A stretch of 17,364 nucleotides of DNA. It comes from Chloroflexota bacterium (lineage in GTDB: Bacteria; Chloroflexota; Limnocylindria; Limnocylindrales; CSP1-4). Positions within the stretch are counted from its first letter, which is position 1; every line of letters starts with the position of its first letter. Made by a program: the position numbers and the translations under genes. The notes under the pieces were generated by a model. The model had not been told where the DNA came from, searched no databases, and saw only the letters and a list, made by a program, of their open reading frames with translations. Shown piece by piece: positions 5,614 through 13,717 of this stretch. Location: the NCBI GenBank assembly GCA_021790375.1, contig JAJYEB010000005.1:1-17364 (forward strand), in the 5' to 3' direction.

Positions 5614-6540
5614 GTGCGGATCGTCTCGCTTCTCCCGTCGGCCACCGAGATCGTGTTCGCCCTCGGCCTGGGCGAAGATCTCGTGGGCCGGGCACACGGC
5701 TGTGACTACCCGCCCGAGGCGAGCGGCGTTCCGGTCGTGACCCGCTCGCCGGTCCCGGCCGATCTCGCTGGCCAGGGTGTCGACCTGGCGCTCCGGCATG
5801 CACTGCAGGACGAGCCCGTCCCGTATCGGCTCGACCCGGAAGCGCTGAAGGCCGCCGCCCCGGACCTGGTGCTGACCCAGGACGCCTGCGACGCGTGCGG
5901 GACCGCTCGCGGGCAGATCGTGGAGTTGCTGCGATCCTGGGGCTCGGAGGCCGAGGTCGTCTCCCTGGAGCCCACGTCGATCGAGGGCATCCTGCACACG
6001 ATCACCACGGTCGGCGCCATGACGTCCGCGGAGGACGAGGCCATCGGACTGGTCGAACTGCTGCGCGAGCGACTCGGCGCGATCGAGGAACAGGTGCAGC
6101 GGCGACGCGCCGCCGGCGTTCACCCCCGGCGCGTGGTGGCTCTCGAGTGGCTCGATCCGCCGTTCACCAGCGGTCACTGGGTCCCCGAGCAGGTCCGGCG
6201 TGCAGGCGGCTGGGACCTGCTGGGACGCGAGGGACAGCGGGCCGTCGAGACGACCTGGCACGCGGTGATGGAGGTCGATCCGGACCAGGTCCTGCTGGTG
6301 CCGTGCGGCCTCGATGCGGCACAGGCGGCAGCCGAGTGGGCACGCTCCTCGCGCCCGGCCGGATGGGAGGAACTGCGGGCGGTGCGCCACGGCGAGGTGT
6401 TCGCGCTCGATGCGCGCGCGTACTTCACGCGGCCGGGGCCGCGGGTCATCGAGGCCATCGCGATGCTGGCCGAGCTCTTCGATCCCCAGGGCTTCGTCGA
6501 CCAGGCGCCCGCCGACGCCTGGATCCCGGTCGGGCCGTGA
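5614..6540 (+). CDS. BtuF-like (cobalamin/ferric-siderophore type) substrate-binding protein, no signal peptide
   Basis: A 308-residue COG0614-type periplasmic-binding-protein fold. It opens directly with the family's first strand and helix, RIVSLLPSATEIVFALGLG, followed by LVGRAHGCDYPPEA (C30) and the hinge region DLVLTQDACDACG (C92, C95). C-terminal segments VVALEWLDPPFTSGHWVP and GEVFALDARAYFTRPGPR are typical of the 'cobalamin-binding protein' subgroup. Exported relatives carry a lipoprotein or Sec signal; here none precedes the fold, and the leaderless GTG start leaves no room for one. The protein is therefore predicted to be cytoplasmic, and no BtuC/BtuD transporter genes lie nearby. 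A corrinoid- or metal-chelate-binding role is inferred from family only. The next small gene begins 22 nt after its stop. Confidence 0.85.
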   Translation: MRIVSLLPSATEIVFALGLGEDLVGRAHGCDYPPEASGVPVVTRSPVPADLAGQGVDLALRHALQDEPVPYRLDPEALKAAAPDLVLTQDACDACGTARGQIVELLRSWGSEAEVVSLEPTSIEGILHTITTVGAMTSAEDEAIGLVELLRERLGAIEEQVQRRRAAGVHPRRVVALEWLDPPFTSGHWVPEQVRRAGGWDLLGREGQRAVETTWHAVMEVDPDQVLLVPCGLDAAQAAAEWARSSRPAGWEELRAVRHGEVFALDARAYFTRPGPRVIEAIAMLAELFDPQGFVDQAPADAWIPVGP

Positions 6541-6562
6541 TCGTGCAGCTGCGTTCCGCCTG

Positions 6563-6799
6563 ATGCCGTTTCGCTCGACCTTCGCCTGCCTGTGGTGCGG
6601 ACGTCGCCACCAGGTGCGGGCTCCCGGTGATCTCGAGGGATGGGCGCAGCTGTGCCCGGACTGCCTCGGCCGTGCCGGTGAGAACGAGTTCCTCCGGTTC
6701 CGCCTGAAGCGGGCGCTCGCGGAACGCGCCGCGGGCGCGCCCCTTCCGCGCCGTGACCAGCAGGCCGATCCCGGGGCGAGCCGTCACGAGCGACCCTGA
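6563..6799 (+). CDS. Small CxxC-CxxC zinc-ribbon-like protein, function unknown
   Basis: A 78-residue protein with the pattern C9-x2-C12-x18-C31-x2-C34 (ACLWCGRRH, then WAQLCPDCLG), as in a zinc ribbon or rubredoxin-like knuckle. It continues with a basic amphipathic stretch, ENEFLRFRLKRALAER, and a polar tail. The ATG at 6563 follows the BtuF-like stop by 22 nt and no Shine-Dalgarno is evident, so an operon with that gene is likely but the start is not firmly set. The paired Cys motif and separate stop make a real gene more likely than a shadow; there is no competing frame here with family similarity. Nucleic-acid or protein binding is possible but not shown. Confidence 0.6.
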   Translation: MPFRSTFACLWCGRRHQVRAPGDLEGWAQLCPDCLGRAGENEFLRFRLKRALAERAAGAPLPRRDQQADPGASRHERP

Positions 6800-6801
6800 C
6801 G

Positions 6802-6855
6802 CCCAGCCGGCACGACACGCCCAGCCGGCCCGCCGCACCCAGCCGGCCCGACAAC
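6802..6855 (+). repeat. Three 18-bp tandem direct repeats upstream of proC
   Basis: CCCAGCCGGC begins at 6802, 6820 and 6838, a strict 18-bp period. The second half of each unit is variable (cacgacacg-like). It lies between the small zinc-ribbon gene and proC, about 100 bp upstream of the proC -10. It could be a slippage array or a set of binding sites. Confidence 0.65.
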
Positions 6856-6950
6856 TCCCGCGTCGGCCCGAAGCACGCGCCGGTTCGGTGCGTGCAGCTG
6901 GGCGGACCCCGCTGCCGGGAGCCGCCGCCCGCCGGCGATTCGGCCCCCGC

Positions 6951-6956
6951 TATACT
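6951..6956 (+). promoter_or_regulatory. -10 hexamer TATACT, leaderless promoter of proC
   Basis: TATACT is followed by 6 nt (ccggcg) and the proC ATG at 6963. There is no Shine-Dalgarno. This is the best -10 match of the leaderless set and rules out the longer in-frame open reading upstream. Confidence 0.6.
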
Positions 6957-6962
6957 CCGGCG

Positions 6963-7817
6963 ATGTCTCCCCTGCGTGACCGTACGATCGCCACCGTGGG
7001 CTCGGGCGTGATGGCCGAGGCGATGATCGCCGGCCTCCTCCGTGGCCACCAGGTCGAGCCGAGCCAGATCGTGGCCAGCCATCCGCGAGCCGACCGGCGC
7101 GCCCAGCTCGAGCGTGATTACGGCATTCGCGTCTGCCCGTCGAACGTGGAGGCGGTCGAGTCGGCGGACATCGTCGTGCTTGGGATCAAGCCGCAGATGC
7201 TGGTGCGGGTCGGCCGCGAGCTGGCCGGGCAGCTGCGGGACGGCCAGCTTGTCCTCAGCATCATCGCGGGCGCCACCACAACGGCGCTCGCCACGGTCCT
7301 CCATCACCGGGCCATCGTCCGCAGCATGCCCAACACCCCCGCACGGCTCGGCAAGGGGATGACCGTCTGGTACGCGACCCCCGAAGTGACGCCGGAGCAG
7401 CGCGACCAGACGTCGACCCTGCTGAGGGCACTCGGCGCGGAGCTGTCGGTCGACGACGAGCGCATGGTCGCGATGGCGACCGCGGTGAGCGGCACCGGAC
7501 CGACGTACGTGTTCCTCGTGATGGAGGCCCTGATCGACGCCGCCGTCCACCTCGGCTTCCCTCGCCACATCGCGCACGACCTGGTGATCGAGACGCTCGA
7601 GGGCAGCACGCTCTTCGCGAAGTCGAGCGGCATGCACCCGGCCGAGCTCCGGAACATGGTCACGTCGCCGGGCGGGACCAGCGCGGCGGCGCTGCACGAG
7701 CTGGAGTCCGGAAGGTTGCGCACGGTGCTGTCCGAGGCGGTCTGGGCCGCGTTCCGGAGGACTGAGGAGCTGGGCGAGCAGCTCGAGCGCCAGGCGGAGA
7801 CCGGCCAGCCCCGGTAG
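6963..7817 (+). CDS. proC: Pyrroline-5-carboxylate reductase
   Basis: A 284-residue ProC, catalysing the NAD(P)H-dependent last step of proline synthesis in the cytoplasm. The Rossmann loop is TVGSGVMAEAM (V12-M21), then VLGIKPQ (K76-Q78), RSMPNTPA (R120-A127), SGTGPTYVFLVMEAL (S176-L190), which begins the dimer-forming helical domain, and the P5CR signature MVTSPGGTSAAAL (M232-L244). Length is typical. The start is fixed by the -10 hexamer 6 nt upstream and by the Rossmann strand beginning at residue 9; in-frame sequence upstream is low-complexity and not conserved-looking. A proline dehydrogenase gene lies 2.9 kb downstream, so enzymes for both directions of proline metabolism are close together. 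The gene is followed by the tpl promoter. Confidence 0.96.
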   Translation: MSPLRDRTIATVGSGVMAEAMIAGLLRGHQVEPSQIVASHPRADRRAQLERDYGIRVCPSNVEAVESADIVVLGIKPQMLVRVGRELAGQLRDGQLVLSIIAGATTTALATVLHHRAIVRSMPNTPARLGKGMTVWYATPEVTPEQRDQTSTLLRALGAELSVDDERMVAMATAVSGTGPTYVFLVMEALIDAAVHLGFPRHIAHDLVIETLEGSTLFAKSSGMHPAELRNMVTSPGGTSAAALHELESGRLRTVLSEAVWAAFRRTEELGEQLERQAETGQPR

Positions 7818-7841
7818 CGCCCGGTGGCCCACCAGCCGAGC

Positions 7842-7847
7842 TAGGAT
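7842..7847 (+). promoter_or_regulatory. Probable -10 hexamer TAGGAT of tpl
   Basis: TAGGAT lies 24 nt after the proC stop and gives a predicted start near 7854. The leader to the GTG at 7898 is about 44 nt and holds the Shine-Dalgarno AGGAGG (7886-7891). Confidence 0.4.
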
Positions 7848-7897
7848 GCCGGGCGGAGGGCGCCTGAGCGGCGCCCGTGCTGACCAGGAGGTCATCC

Positions 7898-9334
7898 GTG
7901 GCCACCGCCGATTCTGCCGACCCCATGCTCGAGCCCCGTCCCGGTGGCCGCCGCATGCCCCGCCACCGCTCGTGGGCGGAGCCGTTCCGGATCAAGGTCG
8001 TCGAGCCGATCCACCTGCTCAGCCGCGCGGAGCGCGCCCGGGCCATCGAAGCGGCGGGATACAACACGTTCCTGCTGCGCAGCGAGGACGTGTTCATCGA
8101 TCTGCTGACCGACTCCGGGACGTCGGCGATGTCCGACTACCAGTGGGCCGGCATGATGCTGGGCGACGAGGCGTACGCGGGGAGCCGCAACTTCTACCAC
8201 CTCGAGGACGCCGTCCGCACGTACTACGGCTACCGGCACATGGTGCCCACGCACCAGGGCCGCGGCGCCGAGCACATCCTCAGCCAGATCCTCATCAAGG
8301 CCGGCGACCACGTCCCCGGCAACATGTACTTCACCACCACGCGTCTCCACCAGGAGCTGGCCGGCGGCACGTTCCACGACGTGATCGTCGACGAGGCCCA
8401 CGACCCGACCTCCACGCACCCGTTCAAGGGGAACGTGGACCTCGGGAAGCTCCAGCGTCTCGTCGACGAGGTGGGCGCCGGGCACGTGCCGTACGTGTCG
8501 GTGGCCGCCACCGTCAACATGGCCGGCGGTCAGCCGATCTCCATGGAGAACATGCGGGCGGTCCACGACTACTGCCGGGCGAAGGGGATCCGGGTGATCC
8601 TGGACGCGACGCGCGCGGTCGAGAACGCGTACTTCATCAAGGTGCGCGAGCCCGGCTGGTCGGAGCGGAGCGTGGCGGAGATCCTGAAGGAGTTCTGCGC
8701 GCTCTCCGACGGCTGCACCATGAGCGGCAAGAAGGACGCGCTCGTCAACATCGGCGGATGGCTGGCGTTCAACGACGACGACCTGTTCGACGAGGCGCGG
8801 AACATGGTGGTGGTCTACGAGGGGCTGCACACGTACGGCGGCATGGCCGGCCGCGACATGGAGGCGATGGCGCGCGGGATCGAGGAGTCGGTGCAGGAGG
8901 ATCACATCCGCGCGCGGATCGGCCAGGTCGAGTACCTGGGCAAGCACCTGGTGGACGAGGGCGTACCGATCGTGCTGCCGATCGGCGGCCACGCGATCTT
9001 CCTCGACGCGAAGCGCTTCTACCCGCAGATCCCGCAGGACGAGTTCCCGGCCCAGACGCTGGCCGCGGAGCTCTACATCGACTCCGGAGTTCGGGCGATG
9101 GAGCGCGGCGTCGTGTCGGCCGGCCGGAACCCGAAGACCGGCGACCACAACTACCCGAAGCTCGAGCTGGTCCGGCTCACCCTGCCGCGACGCGTCTACA
9201 CGCAGGCGCACATGGACGTGACGTGGGAGTCGGTGGCGGAGCTCTTCGAGAAGCGCGACCAGGCCCGGGGACTGCGCATGGTCTACGAACCGAAGTACCT
9301 GCGGTTCTTCCAGGCACGGTTCGAGCGCCTGTGA
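7898..9334 (+). CDS. tpl: Tyrosine phenol-lyase (beta-tyrosinase)
   Basis: A 478-residue PLP enzyme that splits L-tyrosine into phenol, pyruvate and ammonia (EC 4.1.99.2). It aligns nearly without gaps, as I recall it, to Citrobacter freundii TPL with an offset of 22: EPFRIK, GYNTFLL, LLTDSGTSAMSD, THQGRGAE, NMYFTTTR and MSGKKD. The PLP lysine is K279 (K257 in Citrobacter), and F145 matches the cofactor-stacking Phe123. Residues that separate TPL from tryptophanase are of the TPL type: T146 (Thr124) and the first Phe of LRFFQARF near the C-terminus (Phe448; His in tryptophanase). MERG and VRLTLPRRVY keep the substrate-carboxylate arginines. GTG 7898 is preferred over GTG 7877 because AGGAGG sits 6 nt upstream. 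A hairpin follows the stop. Confidence 0.95.
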   Translation: MATADSADPMLEPRPGGRRMPRHRSWAEPFRIKVVEPIHLLSRAERARAIEAAGYNTFLLRSEDVFIDLLTDSGTSAMSDYQWAGMMLGDEAYAGSRNFYHLEDAVRTYYGYRHMVPTHQGRGAEHILSQILIKAGDHVPGNMYFTTTRLHQELAGGTFHDVIVDEAHDPTSTHPFKGNVDLGKLQRLVDEVGAGHVPYVSVAATVNMAGGQPISMENMRAVHDYCRAKGIRVILDATRAVENAYFIKVREPGWSERSVAEILKEFCALSDGCTMSGKKDALVNIGGWLAFNDDDLFDEARNMVVVYEGLHTYGGMAGRDMEAMARGIEESVQEDHIRARIGQVEYLGKHLVDEGVPIVLPIGGHAIFLDAKRFYPQIPQDEFPAQTLAAELYIDSGVRAMERGVVSAGRNPKTGDHNYPKLELVRLTLPRRVYTQAHMDVTWESVAELFEKRDQARGLRMVYEPKYLRFFQARFERL

Positions 9335-9338
9335 CGGA

Positions 9339-9370
9339 CGGACACGCGTTTCGACGCTGACGCGTGTCCG
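9339..9370 (+). terminator. Hairpin after tpl
   Basis: CGGACACGCG (9339-9348) pairs perfectly with CGCGTGTCCG (9361-9370) over a 12-nt loop. It begins 5 nt after the tpl stop and ends 10 nt before the -10 of the next gene. No T-run follows, so it may act as terminator, operator or both. Confidence 0.5.
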
Positions 9371-9379
9371 GTGGCCGGG

Positions 9380-9385
9380 TAGCAT
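9380..9385 (+). promoter_or_regulatory. -10 hexamer TAGCAT, leaderless promoter of the LiaF-like gene
   Basis: TAGCAT is followed by 6 nt (ggccgc) and the ATG at 9392. There is no Shine-Dalgarno. Confidence 0.5.
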
Positions 9386-9391
9386 GGCCGC

Positions 9392-10201
9392 ATGCGTTCA
9401 GCCGGAGAGGTCGCAGGGGCCGTGGTGCTCGTCATCGGCGTCCTCGCGCTGCTCGGCACCGTCGGCGGCGACGTGGGCCTCGCCGAGTCGTTCCGATGGC
9501 TCCTGCCGCTCCTGGTGGTCGGCCTCGGGCTGTGGCTGATCGTGGCGGCCGGCGATCGCCGCCGCACGCAACCGCCGGTGGGGTTCGGCCCCCCCGGTAC
9601 CGGCGCGGCGGGAACCGGATCCGGTCCGTGGGAAGGGGGCCCCGGGAGGCCGGCGAACGCCTGGGGAGCCCCGGGCACGGCATCGGGCTGGACGGCACCC
9701 ACCGGGTCGTGGGGCGCGGCGTCGTCCGCGTGGGCGTCCGGCGGGATCCGCGAGCAGCGGTTCCTGGGCGAGATCGAGATGGCCGGACCGATGCAGGCGG
9801 GACCCATGCGGATCGAGACGTTCATCGGGGAGGTCCGGCTGGACCTCACGCGTGCCACGTTCCCGGACGGGGAGACGCCGATCCGCGTCAGCACGGCGAT
9901 CGGCGAGGTTCGGGTCCTGCTGCCGCCCGACATCCCGGCCGCGGTGCGGGTCTCCAGCCTGCTCGGCGAGAGCGAGGCGATGGGCCGCGTGTCGGGCGCG
10001 TTCATGGGGGAGGCCCGGGCGGAAACGGATGACTTCGCCGGGGCGACGCGTCGCATCCGGCTCGAGGCGCAATCGCTGATTGGCGAGGTCGCGGTGCGGC
10101 GGTCGCGGCTGGACGGCGGTCTCGCGACGGCCGATACGCCGGGGGCGGGGTTCGCGCCGCCTCCCGAGGGAAAGGTGCCGCCGGAGGCACCCACGATCTA
10201 G
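9392..10201 (+). CDS. LiaF-like membrane protein (cell-envelope response type)
   Basis: A 269-residue protein. Two hydrophobic helices (about 5-25 and 35-53) form a LiaI/LiaF-type N-terminal hairpin. A Gly/Pro/Ser/Trp-rich linker (about 58-120) leads to a beta-helix-like C-terminal domain with a ladder of short repeats: FLGEIEM, FIGEVRLDL, AIGEVRVLL, LLGESEA, FMGEARA and LIGEVAV. Such GEV/GDV ladders are the hallmark of the LiaF C-terminal ('cell wall-active antibiotics response') and related adhesin-like beta-solenoid domains. In Firmicutes LiaF silences the LiaRS two-component system, but no sensor kinase or regulator is adjacent, so that role cannot be assumed here. The stop codon is followed immediately, with no gap, by the GTG of the next gene. 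Confidence 0.75.
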   Translation: MRSAGEVAGAVVLVIGVLALLGTVGGDVGLAESFRWLLPLLVVGLGLWLIVAAGDRRRTQPPVGFGPPGTGAAGTGSGPWEGGPGRPANAWGAPGTASGWTAPTGSWGAASSAWASGGIREQRFLGEIEMAGPMQAGPMRIETFIGEVRLDLTRATFPDGETPIRVSTAIGEVRVLLPPDIPAAVRVSSLLGESEAMGRVSGAFMGEARAETDDFAGATRRIRLEAQSLIGEVAVRRSRLDGGLATADTPGAGFAPPPEGKVPPEAPTI

Positions 10202-10690
10202 GTGTCGGACCTCCGCGTCGAGCTTCTCTACACCATCGACTGTCCTCACTGGGAGCGGGTCCGCGCGGACCTGCATCGCGTGCTGTCGGAAGGGGCGATC
10301 GAGACGCCCATCCAGCTGGTGCTGGTCGGGGGCCAGGACGACGCCGAGTTCCTCGAATTCGTGGGTTCGCCGACCGTGCGGGTCAACGGCCAGGACGTTG
10401 TGCCGCCGCCGGACGGCATGGGGCCGGGGATCGGCTGCCGCCTGTACCCGCAGCCGGACGGAACGGTGTCGGGCCGCATTCCCGAATCGCTGATGCGCGA
10501 GGTGATCCGATCGCACCGGCAGGGCCGGCTCGAGGCGTTCCAGCGCGAGGAATCGGCCAGGGTGGCGCTCGCGGCGCTGGAGGCCACGGCAGACGAGGAA
10601 GATGCCGCCACGCAGGGGGAGCGCCCGGCGGTGGACCAGGGACGACCACCGGCCGGCGACGGATCGTCGCCGGCGGAGCAGGAGGATTGA
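10202..10690 (+). CDS. Thioredoxin-fold family protein (mono-Cys)
   Basis: A 162-residue protein whose first 110 residues look like the thioredoxin-like family often labelled 'alkylmercury lyase-related/thioredoxin family'. Strand 1 ends in the CxxC-equivalent site DCPHW (C14), which has a single Cys. GSPTVRVNGQDV (P57 as cis-Pro) is the usual thioredoxin beta-3 motif, followed by C79 in the CRLY segment. With C14 alone at the active site it cannot act as a classic dithiol thioredoxin, but C14 with C79 might. The last 50 residues are an acidic, low-complexity tail. It begins with GTG immediately after the LiaF-like stop and is followed closely by proline dehydrogenase, so it is probably the middle gene of a three-gene operon. 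Substrate unknown. Confidence 0.65.
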   Translation: MSDLRVELLYTIDCPHWERVRADLHRVLSEGAIETPIQLVLVGGQDDAEFLEFVGSPTVRVNGQDVVPPPDGMGPGIGCRLYPQPDGTVSGRIPESLMREVIRSHRQGRLEAFQREESARVALAALEATADEEDAATQGERPAVDQGRPPAGDGSSPAEQED

Positions 10691-10694
10691 CCGG

Positions 10695-11682
<988 letters not shown>

Positions 11683-11696
<14 letters not shown>

Positions 11697-11773
11697 GTCC
11701 CGGGCGGAGAGGGGTCGACGGCCCCGCGCCCGCCGGCAGGTCTCCGGGCGGAGAGGGGTCGACGGCCCCGCGC
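11683..11773. repeat. 44-bp tandem duplication including the proline dehydrogenase stop
   Basis: Two copies, 11683-11729 and 11726-11773, have a period of about 44 bp. The last 30 bases of each (11700-11729 and 11744-11773) are identical; upstream the copies differ by a 1-nt indel and a few substitutions. Copy 1 starts within the coding end of proline dehydrogenase (stop TAG 11694-11696), and the TAG has become CAG in copy 2. Each copy contains the hairpin GGGGTC-GAC-GGCCCC. Confidence 0.85.
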
Positions 11774-11797
11774 TCACCCCCGGCACGGGCCCGGGGG
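11701..11797. terminator. Hairpin cluster between convergent genes
   Basis: Three hairpins fill the gap between proline dehydrogenase (+) and the aldolase (-). GGGGTC-GAC-GGCCCC occurs at 11711-11725 and 11755-11769. The first is enclosed by an outer stem CGGGCG/CGCCCG (11701-11706 with 11727-11732). A third stem, CCCCCGG/CCGGGGG, pairs 11777-11783 with 11791-11797. They would work in both directions; no T-runs are seen. Confidence 0.5.
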
Positions 11798-11819
11798 ACC
11801 GGATTCGACAGCGCGCCGA

Positions 11820-12503
11820 TCAGGACGATCGCCCCGCGCCGCGCGCCCCGCGCACCCAGCCGAGGTAGGTCCGGATCCGCTCCTCCAGCACGGACGGATC
11901 CGGGTCCGCCTGCAGCGAGTCGCTGATCAGCGACGGACCCACGCCCAGGCACGCGACCCCGGCGCGGACCCAGGCCTCCGTGGCCGCCTGCGTGGCCTCC
12001 ACGTTGGTGGGCATGAGCCGTGTTCGCGGGCTCGGCCCGAGGATGCCGCGCACGAATGCCGGCCCGTCGAACGCCGCTGCGGGGAACAGCTTCACGATCT
12101 CGGCGCCCAGCTCCTCGGCGTCGGAGATCTCGGTCGCGCTGCCGCAACCGGGAAGGTAGGGGATCTTCCGCCGGTTGCACAGTCGCGCGATCTCGGGATT
12201 GAGCGCCGGGCTCACGATGAACTCCGCCCCTGCCGCGATGAAGAGGGCGGCCGTGGGTGCGTCGTAGACGGTGCCCGCGCCGAGGATCATGTCCGGGTAG
12301 TCCGCCGGAGCGCGGGACAGCAACGCCCGGAAGATCTCGTAGGTGTCGGCGCCCCGGTTCGTTATCTCCACCACGCGGGCGCCGCCCCGGCGGCATGCCC
12401 CGACCACGCGCTGCGCGCCGGCGAGGTCCAGGGGAGTGAACGTCGGTACCGCGCCGATCTCGAGCATGGCACCCAGGACGGTGAGCCGATCGAAGCGAGC
12501 CAT
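11820..12503 (-). CDS. KDPG/KHG-type class I aldolase
   Basis: A 227-residue TIM-barrel aldolase of the 2-keto-3-deoxy-6-phosphogluconate / 4-hydroxy-2-oxoglutarate family, which cleaves a 2-oxoacid to pyruvate plus an aldehyde. The catalytic Glu is in VVEITNRG (E46, R50), then LGAGTV (G75-V79), FIVSPALNPE, and the Schiff-base Lys in IVKLFPA (K138). Two substrate loops depart from the common consensus: LPGCGSATEI instead of PG(V/A)xTPTE, and MPTNVE instead of PTGG(V/I). The second loop normally binds the substrate phosphate or carboxylate, so substrate preference may differ from KDPG. The ATG at 12503 is chosen for GGAGG 6 nt upstream; the longer in-frame start at 12581 has none. It is convergent with proline dehydrogenase, which makes a hydroxyproline link conceivable but unproven. 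Confidence 0.88.
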   Translation of the reverse strand: MARFDRLTVLGAMLEIGAVPTFTPLDLAGAQRVVGACRRGGARVVEITNRGADTYEIFRALLSRAPADYPDMILGAGTVYDAPTAALFIAAGAEFIVSPALNPEIARLCNRRKIPYLPGCGSATEISDAEELGAEIVKLFPAAAFDGPAFVRGILGPSPRTRLMPTNVEATQAATEAWVRAGVACLGVGPSLISDSLQADPDPSVLEERIRTYLGWVRGARGAGRSS

Positions 12504-12649
12504 CGTGTCCCTCCGGATGCGTTCACCGCCGGCGAGCCGGCGCCACGCGATGTCGTGCGGCCGATGCGGATCAGCCGCCACCGACCAGGCGCCCCGGGCG
12601 CGTCCAGCGGCACGGCGTTCCCCGATCTCGATCGATCACGGTAGCGCGA

Positions 12650-13615
12650 TCACGCCTCGCGCGCGACCGCGACCCGGGCCGCGACCCCGCGCCCGGTCTG
12701 CGCCAGCAGCACCGCGGCGACCACGAACACCGCGCCCACCAGCTGCAGGGCGCCCAGCCGCTCCCCGAGGACCAGCACGGCGAGGGTGACCGTGAACACC
12801 GGCTCCATGGTGCTCACCAGCGCGGCCTGCGCGGCTCCGATCCGGCTGACGCCCGCGTAGAAGGCCTGGATCGCGATGGCGGTCGACAGCACCGCGATCC
12901 CGACCAGGCCCGGCCACGCGTCGGAGGGCACCTGCCAGGGGAGGGCGGGCTCCCGGACCGCCACCGCGAGGACGACGAGCACCAGCCACGTGCCCGAGAT
13001 CATCAGCGCCGCCGCCACGAGCGGCGGGACATCGGGATCGCCGCCCGCGCGGCGCGCGTGAGCGGTCGCACCCCTGCGCTCGCCCGCGACCAGCGCCGAG
13101 AGGAGGATGTAGCCGCTGTAGATGAGCGGCGACGCGGCCGCCAGGGCGACGCCCAGCGGGTTGGTGCCGGCCCGGATGCCCCCCACGGTGAGCACCGCGC
13201 CGAACGTGGCGATCCCCAGCGCGGCCCATGGACGTCGCCCCTCGAACGACTGGCCGAACCGCATCGCAAGCACCGCGACGAGCGCGGGATAGACGTAGAG
13301 CAGGAGGGCGACGAGGCTGACCGGCACCAGTTCCACCGCGGCGTAGTAGGTGGCGGCGTTGCCTGCGAACACCATGCCCAGCCCCAGGAACGCAGCCGCC
13401 CGGCGACGCGTCAGCCGCCGCAGCGCCTCGCGGCCGGAGGAGCTGGCGACGATCCAGCCCCAGGTGAGCGCGGCGCCCAGCGTGAAGCGCCACGCGAGCA
13501 GCGTCAGCCAGTCGGCGCCGGCGGCATACACACCCTTGGCCAGCAGCGGGCCCGACCCGTACCCGCAGGCGGAGACGACCACGAGCGCGATGCCGACCAG
13601 CTGCCGTTGGCGCAT
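12650..13615 (-). CDS. EamA/DMT-family transporter
   Basis: A 321-residue integral membrane protein with about ten hydrophobic helices in two EamA halves (about residues 5-145 and 155-305). It starts with QLVGIALVVVSACGYGSGPLLAK, as first helices of drug/metabolite transporters do. The second half contains STAIAIQAFYAGVSRIGAAQ and STMEPVFTVTLAVLVLGE, the usual end-of-repeat EamA motif. A polar Arg-rich loop (GERRGATAHARRAGG, about 178-192) separates the halves on the predicted cytoplasmic side. Members export amino acids or other small metabolites; the substrate is not predictable. The ATG at 13615 has a -10 hexamer 6 nt upstream. The aldolase follows 146 nt downstream and has its own Shine-Dalgarno. 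Confidence 0.88.
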   Translation of the reverse strand: MRQRQLVGIALVVVSACGYGSGPLLAKGVYAAGADWLTLLAWRFTLGAALTWGWIVASSSGREALRRLTRRRAAAFLGLGMVFAGNAATYYAAVELVPVSLVALLLYVYPALVAVLAMRFGQSFEGRRPWAALGIATFGAVLTVGGIRAGTNPLGVALAAASPLIYSGYILLSALVAGERRGATAHARRAGGDPDVPPLVAAALMISGTWLVLVVLAVAVREPALPWQVPSDAWPGLVGIAVLSTAIAIQAFYAGVSRIGAAQAALVSTMEPVFTVTLAVLVLGERLGALQLVGAVFVVAAVLLAQTGRGVAARVAVAREA

Positions 13616-13621
13616 CGGCCG

Positions 13622-13627
13622 AGGCTA
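13622..13627 (-). promoter_or_regulatory. -10 hexamer TAGCCT, leaderless promoter of the EamA gene
   Basis: Minus-strand TAGCCT is followed by 6 nt (CGGCCG) and the ATG at 13615, with no Shine-Dalgarno. Confidence 0.45.
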
Positions 13628-13717
13628 GCAGGACGCGAGCCCGCCGCGGAGGCGCAGGGGCCGCGTGGCCCAGTCCGGCCGGCCGCGTGTCGCCCCATGG
13701 GCACTGCGAAGGAGAGG

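Noticed and set aside
6802..6855. CRISPR-like array
   Set aside because: The 18-bp units are directly adjacent without spacers, and no cas gene is present.
6753..6962. 70-residue N-terminal extension of ProC
   Set aside because: The segment is low-complexity, includes the 18-bp repeats and overlaps the zinc-ribbon gene; the TATACT 6 nt before ATG 6963 and the Rossmann strand fix the shorter start.
7898..9334. Tryptophanase as the identity of the PLP lyase
   Set aside because: Tryptophanase has Asp and His where this protein has T146 and the C-terminal Phe, and the sequence follows TPL almost without gaps.
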